From NCBI RefSeq assembly GCF_900109135.1, contig NZ_FNYT01000002.1:1-64000 (forward strand): a stretch of DNA of 64,000 bases, in the 5' to 3' direction. The DNA comes from Trichococcus ilyis. GTDB lineage: Bacteria > Bacillota > Bacilli > Lactobacillales > Aerococcaceae. Position 1 is the first letter of the stretch; every line of letters begins with the position of its first letter. This document shows, piece after piece, positions 18,026-27,134 of the stretch. The notes below the pieces were generated by a model that saw only the letters and a list, made by a program, of their open reading frames with translations, was not told the DNA's origin and made no database searches. A program made the translations under genes and the position numbers.

Positions 18026-18349
18026 TTAAAGAATCCACACCATAAGGCTTATGCCCGCGATGCCGGCAATGACGGAAAGGATCATGTTTTTCGAATAATA
18101 GGCCACCAAAGCCGTCACAAGCGACGGCAGCAATTTGGCGTTATCCAATGCATTCAAGGAAACCTTGCCTTCCCAGAAAAAGATATCCGAAGCAATCAAG
18201 GCCGAAAAGATCGAAACCGGCAGGAAGCTCATCCATTTCTGGAACCAAAGCGGAATGCGCGCATTCTTCAGGGCAAAAATCGGGATCCATCTGGGCAGAA
18301 ATGTCACCAACCCGCCTCCCAAAATGAGCCACAATGCTTGATCATCCAC
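18026..18349 (-). CDS. azlD: AzlD-family branched-chain amino acid transport subunit
   Basis: A 107-residue membrane protein with about four hydrophobic segments and the family's N-terminal ALWLILGGGLVTFLPRWIP. It pairs with AzlC to export branched-chain amino acids or analogues. GTG 18349 follows GGAGGGGATTTTGC and overlaps the end of azlC by 8 bp. No clear terminator separates it from the next leader promoter. Confidence 0.88.
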   Translation of the reverse strand: MDDQALWLILGGGLVTFLPRWIPIFALKNARIPLWFQKWMSFLPVSIFSALIASDIFFWEGKVSLNALDNAKLLPSLVTALVAYYSKNMILSVIAGIAGISLMVWIL

Positions 18350-19046
18350 GCAAAATCCCCTCCTTTTCGTCTTTTATGTTCTGCAGATAGAGCCCAAATC
18401 CCGAGGCCAAAATCGACGTCAGGACGATGGCGATATTATGGTGCAACAAGCTCATCAGTATGACCGCCAGTATTCCGGAAAACACAGCCGTCCAGAACAC
18501 GATACGGTTCTCGATCTGCGAAATCAGCAGGAAGATGAACATCGCAACCAAGATGTAGTTCATCACGATCGGCGACAAAGCAATGCTTTTCCCGGCCATC
18601 GCCCCTATCCCGGTGCTCAATATCCAGGTAGCATAGGCCGTGACATTGGCGGCCAAGGCTTTCGTCGGATTCCACATCCCCTCCGTTTTGAAGTACAGCG
18701 TGTTGACGGCGAATGATTCGTCCGTAATCGTCTGGGCAAAGAATATGCTGAAAGCTGTGCTCTTTTCGCGGATCCGGTGGGCCAGGCTGGAACTCATCAA
18801 GAGATGCCGCAGGTTGATGAAAAAGATCATAATGACCATTTCCAGCAGGCCTGCCCCCGCCACTGTCATCGAAGCGACCATGAACTGCGCAGCCCCTCCA
18901 TAGATAAGCAGGCTCATCAGCATGACCGCCAGCCAATGATAGCCGGCTTGCTGCAGGAGCACCCCGCAAGCCAACCCCATCGGTATGTAGCCGAAACACA
19001 CCGGATAGATGGCTTTCATCCCCGCAAGCCATTCTTTTTTCGACAT
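18342..19046 (-). CDS. azlC: AzlC-family branched-chain amino acid exporter subunit
   Basis: A 234-residue integral membrane protein with AzlC hallmarks: IYPVCFGYIPMGLACGVLLQ near the start, YGGAAQFM and FFINLRHLLMSSSLAHRIR in the middle, and about seven hydrophobic segments. It forms the large subunit of the AzlCD exporter. GAGGAGGG lies before ATG 19046. No regulator gene is adjacent. Confidence 0.9.
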   Translation of the reverse strand: MSKKEWLAGMKAIYPVCFGYIPMGLACGVLLQQAGYHWLAVMLMSLLIYGGAAQFMVASMTVAGAGLLEMVIMIFFINLRHLLMSSSLAHRIREKSTAFSIFFAQTITDESFAVNTLYFKTEGMWNPTKALAANVTAYATWILSTGIGAMAGKSIALSPIVMNYILVAMFIFLLISQIENRIVFWTAVFSGILAVILMSLLHHNIAIVLTSILASGFGLYLQNIKDEKEGILRG

Positions 19047-19150
19047 ATTGTCCCTCCTCTAATCAAAAATTCATGCTATTTTTCATTTTATCACATATTG
19101 ACGGAAGAATCGGCGTGATTCCCTATCTGTTCAGAAAATCGTCAATTCCT

Positions 19151-19179
19151 TTTACAGAAAACGGTTGGTGCATTAGAAT
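19151..19179 (+). promoter_or_regulatory. Promoter of the MgtC-family gene
   Basis: TTTACA (19151-19156), 17-bp spacer, TAGAAT (19174-19179). Confidence 0.65.
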
Positions 19180-19213
19180 AGAGGAAATGTCCAATTTTGA
19201 AGGAGGAATTGCG

Positions 19214-19918
19214 GTGTACACAATCAGCACTTTGGAAATCACACTACGCTTACTTGCGGCCGTCATCGTCGGCGGCGTCATTGGTTACGAACGCGAAGAA
19301 AACCGCCAGGCTGCTGGGCTGCGGACGAACATCATCGTTTCCGTTTCCGCCTGTCTGATCACTTTGATCCAGGTCGAGATCGCTTATTACAGCCTGAATT
19401 TGGCAATCGCCAATCCGGATGTGGCATCCAGCATCACCGTCGACTTTACACGCATTATCGCCCAAATCGTCAGCGGGATCGGATTTTTGGGGGCCGGCAC
19501 GATCCTCATCACCAAACGGGACACGGTCACCGGTCTGACCTCGGCGGCAACAATCTGGACGGTCGCCGGTCTCGGGATTGCCGTCGGGATGGGTTATTAT
19601 TTTCTTTCTTTCATCGGCTGCCTGATCCTCTACGTCGTTCTGCATATCATCAAAAAAATCCGGACTTCCATTGGCGGACTTCACGTTGAGATCCGCTACC
19701 GGCAGCCGGAACTGAAAAAGGCGATCGAGCTGTTCCTTTCCGAGAATGAAATCGAAACTTCGGACATGAAGTTTCTGATCGAAAATCCGGAGAGCGAGCA
19801 CCCGAACTACATCGTCATTTATGGGGTCGATTTGCCGCATTACTACAAGAAAAAAGATCTGGTGAACGGTCTGATGAACATGAGCAAGGACATCACGAAT
19901 GTGTCCTTCGATCAATAA
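19214..19918 (+). CDS. MgtC/SapB-family membrane protein
   Basis: About 234 residues. The N-terminal 140 form the MgtC/SapB domain with four or five membrane segments, starting LRLLAAVIVGGVIGYERE and containing the conserved AAGLRTNIIVSVSACL, GIGFLGAGTI and GLTSAATIWTVAGLGIAVG. The soluble C-terminal 90 residues resemble an ACT-like tail. GTG 19214 follows AAGGAGGAATTGCG. Relatives are linked to magnesium homeostasis or acid tolerance, without one agreed reaction. A terminator follows. Confidence 0.88.
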   Translation: MYTISTLEITLRLLAAVIVGGVIGYEREENRQAAGLRTNIIVSVSACLITLIQVEIAYYSLNLAIANPDVASSITVDFTRIIAQIVSGIGFLGAGTILITKRDTVTGLTSAATIWTVAGLGIAVGMGYYFLSFIGCLILYVVLHIIKKIRTSIGGLHVEIRYRQPELKKAIELFLSENEIETSDMKFLIENPESEHPNYIVIYGVDLPHYYKKKDLVNGLMNMSKDITNVSFDQ

Positions 19919-19928
19919 TCAGAAAAGT

Positions 19929-19965
19929 AAAGAAGCACCCGGGGCGCGTTTCCGGTTGCTTCTTT
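19929..19965 (+). terminator. Terminator of the MgtC-family gene
   Basis: AAAGAAGCA (19929-19937) pairs with TGCTTCTTT (19957-19965) around an inner CCGG/CCGG, followed by an AT-rich tail. Confidence 0.65.
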
Positions 19966-20013
19966 ATATTTATGCTGAAATGGATTTTTTTGAAGGTTTG
20001 CTGAAGTGCTCTG

Positions 20014-20090
20014 CTCCGGTGAACGGAGGCTTCGCCGGAGTTCAGCTCATATTCTGCTTGCGTTCTCCGATGGGGCAGGCTTGATCGGAG
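20014..20090 (+). repeat. Dispersed CTCCGGTGAACGGAGG repeat, copy A
   Basis: CTCCGGTGAACGGAGGC followed by TTCGCCGGAGTTCAG, then a diverged half with TTCTCCGATGGGG and TTGATCGGAG. It shares its core with copies at 24231, 43619 and 53660. It occupies the 310-bp gap before the phosphorylase terminator; a further CCGGCGACCTCCGGCGGG stretch follows at about 20108. Confidence 0.7.
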
Positions 20091-20197
20091 GTGCAGCTGG
20101 ATAATTACCGGCGACCTCCGGCGGGCGGTCCCTTCACAGGAGCTGGGAAACATTTTCCGGCGAGCTTCTCCGGCCAACAAGCACACCAAACAAAGAA

Positions 20198-20222
20198 GGC
20201 CATCCCTTTTTTGGGGACAGCC
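20198..20222 (-). terminator. Probable terminator of the nucleoside phosphorylase gene
   Basis: On the minus strand GGCTGTCCC pairs with GGGATGGCC around CAAAAAA, just past the stop codon, followed by TTCTTTG. Confidence 0.5.
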
Positions 20223-20228
20223 CTCTTA

Positions 20229-21530
20229 TCAGTCCGTGATGATATCGTGAATCAGCGTTATTTCCTTCTTTTCGGCCCCGATGGAATAGGCTTCCCGGAT
20301 CAGTTTTTCGGCCGGGCCGAAATCTGCCTGGTTGGCGAACATCCTGACAATCGCTTCGCCTTTCTGGACCGGATCGCCGACTTTCTTAAGGATCTTCAAA
20401 CCGGCCGCCAGATCGATCGTGCTTTCTTTCGTGGCGCGCCCAGCCCCAAGGAGCATCGCAGCCACGCCGATTTCATCGGCAACGATTTCTGTCACGTATC
20501 CGGATGCTTCAGCCAGTACATCCTGTTGATGGGCAGCCTGCGGCATCAAGGTGTAGTCTTCCACCACAGCCGGATTTCCGCCTTGGGAAGCAACGAAGAC
20601 TTTGAATTTTTCCAGCGCTTTGCCGTTGCGGAGGTTTTCGGCCACGAGCGCGCGGGCCTCAGCCAGATCACGCGCTTTTCCGCCCAAGTAGACCATCTGG
20701 CTGCCCAATTCGATGCAGAGCGCCTTCAAGTCTTCCGGCCCGTTGCCCTTCAGCGTTTCGATCGCCACTTCCACTTCCAAGGCATTCCCGACCGCTACGC
20801 CCAAAGGCTGGCTCATGTCGGAAATGATCGCCATCGTTTTGCGGCCGGCCAGGTTGCCGATTTTGACCATCGCATGAGCGAGCGCCCGCGCATCCTCTTC
20901 CGTCTTCATGAAGGCCCCGGCCCCTGTCTTTACATCAAGCACAATCGCATCCGCACCGGCTGCGATTTTTTTGCACATGATGGAGCTAGCGATGAGCGGC
21001 AAGGAGTTCACGGTTCCGGTCACATCCCGCAGTGCATAAAGTTTTTTGTCGGCCGAGCAGAGATTGCCGGATTGCCCGATGACGGCGACTTTATTTTCGT
21101 TCACGATGGATGCGAATTCTTGTTCATCGATCTCGATATGGAAACCAGGGATCGATTCCAGCTTATCAAGAGTGCCGCCTGTATGCCCGAGACCGCGCCC
21201 GCTCATTTTCGCCACAGGCACGCCGCAGCTGGCGACCAATGGGGCCAGTACCAGCGTCGTCGTGTCGCCGACTCCGCCCGTTGAATGCTTATCGACTTTG
21301 ATGCCTGCGATGGCGGAAAGATCGATCTGATCGCCGGATTCGGCCATGGCCATCGTCAGTTCCATCCGTTCTGCATCGGTCATGTCCTGGAAATAGACGG
21401 CCATCGCCCAGGCACTCATCTGATAATCGGGGATCGAACCGTCCGTGTAGCCCGCGATGATGAAACGGATTTCTTCCCTTGTCAATGCTTTGCCTTCTTG
21501 TTTCTTGATAATTAAATCTACCATTCTCAT
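20229..21530 (-). CDS. pdp: Pyrimidine-nucleoside phosphorylase
   Basis: About 433 residues. It cleaves uridine and thymidine with phosphate to base and (deoxy)ribose 1-phosphate. The start region [20 protein letters not shown], the phosphate/ribose segment [18 protein letters not shown] near 83-100 and [20 protein letters not shown] are typical. ATG 21530 lies seven bases after GGAGGA; the upstream in-frame ATG overlaps the ribosome site. It follows rpiA, so both can feed ribose into the pentose phosphate pathway. A deoA-type thymidine phosphorylase is the alternative name. Confidence 0.95.
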   Translation of the reverse strand: MRMVDLIIKKQEGKALTREEIRFIIAGYTDGSIPDYQMSAWAMAVYFQDMTDAERMELTMAMAESGDQIDLSAIAGIKVDKHSTGGVGDTTTLVLAPLVASCGVPVAKMSGRGLGHTGGTLDKLESIPGFHIEIDEQEFASIVNENKVAVIGQSGNLCSADKKLYALRDVTGTVNSLPLIASSIMCKKIAAGADAIVLDVKTGAGAFMKTEEDARALAHAMVKIGNLAGRKTMAIISDMSQPLGVAVGNALEVEVAIETLKGNGPEDLKALCIELGSQMVYLGGKARDLAEARALVAENLRNGKALEKFKVFVASQGGNPAVVEDYTLMPQAAHQQDVLAEASGYVTEIVADEIGVAAMLLGAGRATKESTIDLAAGLKILKKVGDPVQKGEAIVRMFANQADFGPAEKLIREAYSIGAEKKEITLIHDIITD

Positions 21531-21607
21531 AGCTTGTTCCTCCATTTGAATCCGATTTTTTGCCTATCAAGCACAACGCAAAACGCATCAGTGTACTTTA
21601 GGTCAGC

Positions 21608-22285
21608 CTACCTTTTCGCTTCGATCACTTTTACGCCGTCTTTCGTTCCGACCAAAACAGTGTCCACGCAGTCAAGGAACAAACCGTGTTCCACGACACC
21701 GGTCAGATGGATCAATTCCTCGGCAAGCGCCTTCGGATCCAAAATTTCACCCAAGTGCAGATCGATGATGTTGTTCTTCTCATCCGTCAAATAAAAGTCG
21801 CCGGCTGCGGTCTTGCGGAATTCCGGATGATAGCCTTTTTCTTTGAATTTATTAAACAGTTGGATCGAACCGTAGCAGACGACCTCCACCGGTAGCGGGA
21901 AAGCGCCCAGATGTTTCACCATTTTGCTTTCATCAACGATCCAGATGACTTTCTTGGAATTGTCGGCAACAATCTTTTCGAACAGCAGTGCGCCGCCGCC
22001 GCCTTTGATCCCTTGGAAATCCTCGCTGATCTCATCGGCTCCGTCCACCGTGATGTCGATGCAAGTCACTTCATCCACGCTCCTCAAAGGAATCCCCAGC
22101 GATTCCGCCAACTCCTTTGTTTGGATCGAAGTCGTCACCCCAGTGATCGTCAACCCTTCCTCTTTCACACGTCTGCCGATTTCCTTCACAAAATAATAAG
22201 CAGTCGAGCCTGTCCCCAGGCCTACTGTCATACCATCTTTAATATATTCTGCTGCTTTTAGTCCAACCAGTTCTTTAAGTTCCAT
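21608..22285 (-). CDS. rpiA: Ribose-5-phosphate isomerase A
   Basis: A 225-residue enzyme interconverting ribose 5-phosphate and ribulose 5-phosphate. Motifs are [13 protein letters not shown] near 22-34, DGADEI near 84 and [14 protein letters not shown] near 95-108. It is first in the leftward pair with the nucleoside phosphorylase, 77 bp apart. Confidence 0.97.
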   Translation of the reverse strand: MELKELVGLKAAEYIKDGMTVGLGTGSTAYYFVKEIGRRVKEEGLTITGVTTSIQTKELAESLGIPLRSVDEVTCIDITVDGADEISEDFQGIKGGGGALLFEKIVADNSKKVIWIVDESKMVKHLGAFPLPVEVVCYGSIQLFNKFKEKGYHPEFRKTAAGDFYLTDEKNNIIDLHLGEILDPKALAEELIHLTGVVEHGLFLDCVDTVLVGTKDGVKVIEAKR

Positions 22286-22318
22286 TTTCTCACGCGTTCC
22301 TTTCAGGATGATGAAGTC

Positions 22319-22349
22319 ATTATATCATACGGAAAGGAAGCGTTTCTAT
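22319..22349 (-). promoter_or_regulatory. rpiA promoter with candidate cre site
   Basis: The minus-strand -10 is TATAAT at 22319-22324. Immediately upstream, at 22335-22349, ATAGAAACGCTTCCT matches the CcpA consensus WTGNAANCGNWNNCW at all but one fixed position. Glucose repression of this nucleoside-catabolic pair would be logical, but this is inference. Confidence 0.45.
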
Positions 22350-22483
22350 GGTTGGCAACGGATACTCCGTTAAAATGACATTAGAATCCGCTAAAAAAGC
22401 CTACCGGTCTCCTGTCATTCCGCCAGCCTTTTCGCTATAATGAGAGGCAAGCTTTTATGAACCAATCAGGAAAGGGGATCAGT

Positions 22484-23164
22484 ATGGGCCATACATTCAG
22501 AAGCATCTTCGATATCATCGGACCGGTGATGGTCGGACCTTCCAGTTCGCACACTGCCGGCGCCTTGGCACTGGGAAGAGCAGCGGCGCAATTATTCGAG
22601 GTGAAGCCGAAAAAAGTCACGATCCATTACTACGAGTCTTTTGCGGACACACATCTCGGGCACGGCACCGATTTCGCGATCATCGGCGGCATCCTTGGTT
22701 TTGCGGCGGATGATCCGCTGATCCCGCAATCACTGGAGATGGCGGAGTCCCAAAAGATAACCGTCAAATTCATTGAAGAAATCGGCGACTCTCCCGTCGG
22801 CCACCCGAACACGGCCACAATGGTGTTAGAGCGGGACAAGAAAAAGTTGTCCGTAACGGGCAGTTCCATCGGCGGCGGCTCGATCATCCTGAACAAGGTC
22901 GATATCGACAACTTCTCGATGCGTTTGGATGCCCATTTGCCCGTCTATTTCATCCACCAGAATACGCTCCAGTACCATCTGTACAGCGAGGCGGAATGGC
23001 AGAACTATTTTGCATTCAAGGGTTATCCCCTGAACGACATCCGCATCTTCCGCGAAAAGGATACCGAGTGGGTCATCCTCTATCTGGATACGCTCCCGAC
23101 CAAAGAAATGATCTACGAAATCAACGAGCTGCCTTTCATCGAAAAGGCGATACTGATAAGTTAG
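22484..23164 (+). CDS. sdaAB: L-serine dehydratase, iron-sulfur-dependent, beta subunit
   Basis: About 226 residues; with the alpha subunit it deaminates L-serine to pyruvate. The N-terminal part has DIIGPVMVGPSSSHTAGALA and HGTDFAIIGGILGF. An ACT-like domain fills the C-terminal 75 residues (YFAFKGYPLNDIRIFREKD). ATG 22484 follows AAAGGGGATCAGT; an upstream ATG at 22457 has no ribosome site. TATAAT at 22436-22441 is a candidate -10. Confidence 0.94.
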   Translation: MGHTFRSIFDIIGPVMVGPSSSHTAGALALGRAAAQLFEVKPKKVTIHYYESFADTHLGHGTDFAIIGGILGFAADDPLIPQSLEMAESQKITVKFIEEIGDSPVGHPNTATMVLERDKKKLSVTGSSIGGGSIILNKVDIDNFSMRLDAHLPVYFIHQNTLQYHLYSEAEWQNYFAFKGYPLNDIRIFREKDTEWVILYLDTLPTKEMIYEINELPFIEKAILIS

Positions 23165-23182
23165 GAAAGAAGGTATTTTGTT

Positions 23183-24121
23183 TTGTACGATACGATTGCA
23201 GAACTGGTGACCGCCGCTGAGGATAGCGGCAAACCGATTTCCGAATTGATGCTGCTTCAGGAAATGGCCAAAAGTCACCGCACCCGCGCGGAAATCTGGG
23301 ATCAGATGCGCAAAAATTACCACGTCATGAAAGCTGCAGTCGAAAAAGGTTTGACCGGTGATGGCGTATTTTCTCCCACCGGCTTGACGGGCGGCGAAGC
23401 CGTGAAAATGCGGAACTACCGTCTGCGCGGCAACACGCTTTCCGGAAACGACCTGCTGATTGCGGTCGAGAGCGCCCTTGCCACAAATGAAGTCAATGCT
23501 TCGTTGGGCATCATCTGCGCCACTCCGACGGCAGGTTCCTCGGGGACTTTGCCCGGGGTGATGTTCGCCATCAAAGACAAATTAGCTTTGACGGAGGATC
23601 AGATGGTCCAAATGCTGTTCTGTTCCAGCGGCTTCGGCATGGTCATCGCCAACAATGCCATGATCGCCGGTGCCGCCGGAGGTTGCCAGGCTGAAGTCGG
23701 CAGCGCCTCCGGCATGGCAGCCGCTGCGGCAGTCGAAATCGCAGGCGGCACACCGGAGCAGGCAGCGGAAGCAATGGCGATGGCCATCAGCAATCTGCTT
23801 GGCCTTGTCTGCGATCCGGTTGCCGGACTGGTCGAGATTCCTTGCGTCAAGCGCAATGCCATCGGAGCGGTCAATGCCCTGATCAGCGCCGATATGGCCT
23901 TGGCCGGGCTGACGAACAAAATCCCCGCCGATGACGTGATCGAAGCGATGCGCAAAGTCGGCAAAAACCTGCCCGCTTCCCTGCGCGAGACCGGCTTGGG
24001 CGGCTTGGCCGCCACCCGGGAAGGCGTCCGCCTGAAAATGAAGATCTTCGGCCAGGAACTGGAAGTCAAACCGGAATGGGTGGACGATCAGCCCCCGGTC
24101 AAAGCGAATCCGTTCGAATAA
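23183..24121 (+). CDS. sdaAA: L-serine dehydratase, iron-sulfur-dependent, alpha subunit
   Basis: A 312-residue catalytic subunit holding the 4Fe-4S cluster. Conserved Cys residues lie in GGCQAEVGSASGMAAA and CDPVAGLVEIPCVKRNAIG, with GSSGTLPGVMF upstream. Translation probably starts at TTG 23183, nine bases after GAAAGAAGG, because no ATG or GTG stands near the expected N-terminus. It is 18 bp behind sdaAB and ends before a strong terminator. Confidence 0.94.
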   Translation: MYDTIAELVTAAEDSGKPISELMLLQEMAKSHRTRAEIWDQMRKNYHVMKAAVEKGLTGDGVFSPTGLTGGEAVKMRNYRLRGNTLSGNDLLIAVESALATNEVNASLGIICATPTAGSSGTLPGVMFAIKDKLALTEDQMVQMLFCSSGFGMVIANNAMIAGAAGGCQAEVGSASGMAAAAAVEIAGGTPEQAAEAMAMAISNLLGLVCDPVAGLVEIPCVKRNAIGAVNALISADMALAGLTNKIPADDVIEAMRKVGKNLPASLRETGLGGLAATREGVRLKMKIFGQELEVKPEWVDDQPPVKANPFE

Positions 24122-24132
24122 AAACAGCTGTC

Positions 24133-24175
24133 AGAGGCCGTCTCATGGTTTATGGGACGGCCTCTCTTATTTTTT
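24133..24175 (+). terminator. Terminator of the sdaAB-sdaAA operon
   Basis: AGAGGCCGTC (24133-24142) pairs with GACGGCCTCT (24156-24165), followed by TATTTTTT. Confidence 0.85.
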
Positions 24176-24230
24176 AGAGCCTTCTTTACATCTGGCTTGG
24201 TATCAATAAGGGGCTGTCTATCCCTTGCTT

Positions 24231-24365
24231 CTCCGGTGAACGGAGGCTTCGCCGGAGTTCAGGCTGCATTCCGAGTTGCGTCCTCCGATGAGGATGGCCT
24301 CATCGGAGTTAAAATCCGGTTACTAGCGGTTTACTCCGGTGAGCAGACCGTTCACCGGAGTTGGA
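24231..24365 (+). repeat. Dispersed CTCCGGTGAACGGAGG repeat, copy B
   Basis: It starts with the same 32 bases as copy A (CTCCGGTGAACGGAGGC then TTCGCCGGAGTTCAG). It continues with CTCCGATGAGG...CCTCATCGGAG, an inverted pair, and CTCCGGTGAGC...GTTCACCGGAG, another. This 135-bp stretch is therefore three consecutive hairpins. It lies between two convergent terminators and has no coding signal. Confidence 0.75.
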
Positions 24366-24398
24366 ACGGATCGTTTCAATTACCGAATGAAATCAAAA

Positions 24399-24443
24399 GA
24401 GTGCACCAAATCCAGAATGGCATTTTCCGGTTTTGGTGCACTC
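24399..24443 (-). terminator. Terminator of ridA
   Basis: GAGTGCACCAAA near 24399-24410 pairs with TTTGGTGCACTC (24432-24443); on the minus strand it is followed by TTTTGATTTC. Confidence 0.75.
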
Positions 24444-24459
24444 CTTGGCAGCTATTCTA

Positions 24460-24837
24460 TTAGTCTTTCACTGCGATGGCTTCGATTTCAATAACCGCAT
24501 CTTTCGGCAAAGCGGCAACCTGCACCAATGAGCGGGCTGGCTTATGTTCGCCGAAGAAGGCGGTGTACGCGCCGTTGATGGCGTCAAAATCATTGATGTC
24601 CTTCACGAACACGTTGACTTTCACGATCGATTCCAACGAACCGCCGCCCGCTTTGACGATCGTCAACACATTGTTCAAGCTGGCTGTCGTCGCTGCCGCG
24701 GGATCCGAAACAAGCTCCTTCGTTTCCATGTCGATCGGCAATTGTCCGGATGAGAAGATGAAACCATTCTTTCTGGTTCCTTGCGAATAAGGCCCGATTG
24801 CTGCGGGCGCTTTGTCGGTGCTGATGAATTTGGTCAA
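24460..24837 (-). CDS. ridA: RidA family enamine/imine deaminase
   Basis: About 125 residues, the standard RidA length. It hydrolyses reactive 2-aminoacrylate and related enamines formed by PLP enzymes such as serine and threonine dehydratases. Signature parts are APAAIGPYSQG near the start, FSSGQLPID, and the Arg-containing KPARSLVQVAALPKDAVIEIE near the end. TTG 24837 follows GAAGGGA by about seven bases and gives the usual family N-terminus. Standing next to the serine dehydratase operon is metabolically fitting, although this serine dehydratase is an Fe-S type. Confidence 0.92.
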   Translation of the reverse strand: MTKFISTDKAPAAIGPYSQGTRKNGFIFSSGQLPIDMETKELVSDPAAATTASLNNVLTIVKAGGGSLESIVKVNVFVKDINDFDAINGAYTAFFGEHKPARSLVQVAALPKDAVIEIEAIAVKD

Positions 24838-24977
24838 GAGAGAGTCCCTTCTTTCCTTTAATCTTATTTTAATGATAGCACAAGTTTGGAGCAATTGTGA
24901 AGCGAGAATTCTCCGTACGGTCCTCTTAGTGCTCAGCACCCTACCCGCAATTCATCGTATCCTTGTAGAACGGTTCT

Positions 24978-25080
24978 GAATCCTAGAGTTCTCCACCTAA
25001 CGCTGTCCATGCCCAACAAGCCAAAACCGGGCTGTTTGGGCATGGACCTCGTTAGTGCTCAAACTCTGAGCTCAGGATTC
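24978..25080. repeat. Long interrupted palindrome 1
   Basis: GAATCCT (24978-24984) pairs with AGGATTC (25074-25080); CTAACG pairs with CGTTAG; GTCCATGCCCAACA (25005-25018) pairs with 25033-25047 except for one extra base. The result is an extended cruciform or RNA hairpin of about 100 bp. It sits in the 378-bp gap between ridA and potD and has no coding signal. Confidence 0.75.
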
Positions 25081-25105
25081 ATCACACACTTCCCTAACGC
25101 GTTCT

Positions 25106-25204
25106 GATTCGCAGATACCACTAACGTTTCGCCTCCAGCTGTCGTCCACAAAAGCGGTGAACGGCAGCTGGAGGCTCCAACGTACAGGTATCTGAACGCG
25201 AATC
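25106..25204. repeat. Long interrupted palindrome 2
   Basis: GATTCGC (25106-25112) pairs with GCGAATC (25198-25204), CAGATACC with GGTATCTG (25187-25194), ACGTT with AACGT, and GCCTCCAGCTG (25131-25141) with CAGCTGGAGGC (25165-25175). The layout matches palindrome 1, 25 bp away. It ends 12 bp before the potD stop and might serve as the pot operon terminator. Confidence 0.75.
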
Positions 25205-25215
25205 ATCACGCTCTT

Positions 25216-26286
25216 TTATTTCCTGAACATTTTGATTTCAAGGAACAGGTCGTTGTAGGTCCCCAGGGTTCTGGCGCCCAGGTTTTCGTAGACTTCGAGT
25301 TTGTCCATGATTTCATCGGACGGGTAGAATTGCTCGTCGCTGGTGATTTCGGGATCCATCAGCCCGATGGCGGTCTTGTTCGGTGTGGCGTAGCCGACGT
25401 ATTCCGCATTGATGGCCGCGTTTTCGGGCTCCAGCATGAAGTTGATGAAGGCATAGGCGCCTTCGATGTTTTTGGCTGTTTTCGGGATGACAATGTTGTC
25501 GAACCACAGATTCGAGCCCTCTTCCGGGATCACGTAGTGGAGATGTTCGTTTTCCCAAAGCATCTCGCTGGCTTCGCCGGAAAAAGTGACAGCGACGGCC
25601 GCTTCTTCCTGGATCATATACATCTTGATTTCATCGGCAACGATAGCTTTCACGTTGGGCGTGAGCTCCTTCAGCTTTTCAGCGATTTTGGCCAAAACGA
25701 CCGGGTCCGTTTCATTCAGCGAATAGCCTTCACTTTGGAGCCCCAGCCCCATCACTTCGCGCGCCCCGTCGATCAGGAGCAGGCTGTTCACATAGCCCGG
25801 ATCCCAGAGATCGGACCAGGAAGTGATTTCCTGCTTGACCATTTTGTCGTTGTAGATGATGCCCAAAGTCCCCCAGAAATAAGGGATCGAATATTTATTG
25901 CCTTCATCGAACGGCAAGTCCAGGAAGCGCGGGTCGATGTTCTCCAATCCGACGATCTTCGAATGGTCCAATTCGAGCAGCAAGCCCTCCTCGGCCATCT
26001 TGTCGATCATGTACTCCGAAGGGATGCTCAAGTCGTAAGCCGTACCGCCCTGCTTGATTTTGGTGTACATCGCCTCGTTCGAATCGAACGTCTCGTAGGA
26101 AACTTTATAGCCGGTCTCCTCTTCGAACTTCGTGATCAGTTCCGGTTCGATGTAATCGCCCCAGTTGTAGATCGTCAGCGTATTCCCATCAGTGAAGCCT
26201 TGCGATCGGTTCAATGCACTGATCCCGAAAGCGATCGCCGCACAAACAAGCAGGACAGCGGCCGCTATTCCCATCAATTTTTTCAT
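25216..26286 (-). CDS. potD: Spermidine/putrescine ABC transporter substrate-binding protein
   Basis: A 356-residue extracellular polyamine-binding protein. An N-terminal hydrophobic segment (about 4-25) acts as signal or anchor; the Cys in LLVCAA is not in a good lipobox. The mature part begins TLTIYNWGDYIEPELITKFE, the classic PotD start, and contains FWGTLGIIYND and VTFSGEASEM. It is last in potABCD and overlaps potC by ATGA. No extra terminator other than the adjacent palindrome is visible. Confidence 0.96.
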   Translation of the reverse strand: MKKLMGIAAAVLLVCAAIAFGISALNRSQGFTDGNTLTIYNWGDYIEPELITKFEEETGYKVSYETFDSNEAMYTKIKQGGTAYDLSIPSEYMIDKMAEEGLLLELDHSKIVGLENIDPRFLDLPFDEGNKYSIPYFWGTLGIIYNDKMVKQEITSWSDLWDPGYVNSLLLIDGAREVMGLGLQSEGYSLNETDPVVLAKIAEKLKELTPNVKAIVADEIKMYMIQEEAAVAVTFSGEASEMLWENEHLHYVIPEEGSNLWFDNIVIPKTAKNIEGAYAFINFMLEPENAAINAEYVGYATPNKTAIGLMDPEITSDEQFYPSDEIMDKLEVYENLGARTLGTYNDLFLEIKMFRK

Positions 26287-27134
26287 CCTTTTTTCACCTT
26301 CCGTTCCGAACCGGCGCGTTTTCCGACCGCCCTTAATTGTTGCGCATGTTTATTGTGCCCGTATTGCTGAATGAAATAGTAGCCCAAGACCAGCAGCAAC
26401 GTAAACAGGAACATCAGCGCACTGAGCGCATTGATTTCCAGGCTGACACCACGGCGGGCCCGCGAATAAATTTCCACCGCCAAAGTGGTGAAGCCGTTCC
26501 CCGTCACGAAAAAGGTCACCGCAAAATCATCCAAGGAATAGGTGAAAGCCATGAAGAAACCGCTCAGGATTCCCGGAGTGATGCTCGGGATCAGGATCCG
26601 GCTGAATACTTGGCTAGTGCTGGCGCCCAGATCCTGGGCCGCGCTGATCATCGAATCATTCATCTCATAGAGCTTCGGCAGCACCATCAGCACGACGATC
26701 GGGATCGAAAACGCGATGTGCGACAGCAGCACCGAGGAAAACCCAAGCGAAAAACCGAGCATCGTGAACAGGATCAACAAGCTCGCCCCGATGATGACGT
26801 CCGGGGAAACCATCAGCACATTGTTCAGGCTCAAGAGCGTATTTCGGGTGCTGCGTTTTTTCGTGTAGTAGATGAAGATTGCGCCCATTGTGCCGATCAC
26901 AGTGGCGATAAGCGCCGACAGCAAGGCAAGCAAAAACGTGTTCAACACGATGCCGATCAGGCGCGTGTCCTCAAAGACCGCCTGATAATGTTCCCACGTA
27001 AAACCAGTAAAAGCGTTCATGGTTCCGCCGGCATTGAATGAATAAAAAATCAGATAAAAGATCGGCAAGTAGAGGAGGGCGAAAACAAGCGCAAGAAAGG
27101 CATTGTTCCATTTCGTATTGGTAGTTCCCTTCAT
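26283..27134 (-). CDS. potC: Spermidine/putrescine ABC transporter permease
   Basis: A 283-residue inner-membrane permease with about six membrane segments. The EAA loop, contacting the ATPase, is around AAQDLGASTSQVFSRILIPS (about 165-184). It overlaps potB and potD by four bases each. PotB-type first permease and PotC-type second permease form the channel. Confidence 0.95.
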   Translation of the reverse strand: MKGTTNTKWNNAFLALVFALLYLPIFYLIFYSFNAGGTMNAFTGFTWEHYQAVFEDTRLIGIVLNTFLLALLSALIATVIGTMGAIFIYYTKKRSTRNTLLSLNNVLMVSPDVIIGASLLILFTMLGFSLGFSSVLLSHIAFSIPIVVLMVLPKLYEMNDSMISAAQDLGASTSQVFSRILIPSITPGILSGFFMAFTYSLDDFAVTFFVTGNGFTTLAVEIYSRARRGVSLEINALSALMFLFTLLLVLGYYFIQQYGHNKHAQQLRAVGKRAGSERKVKKG

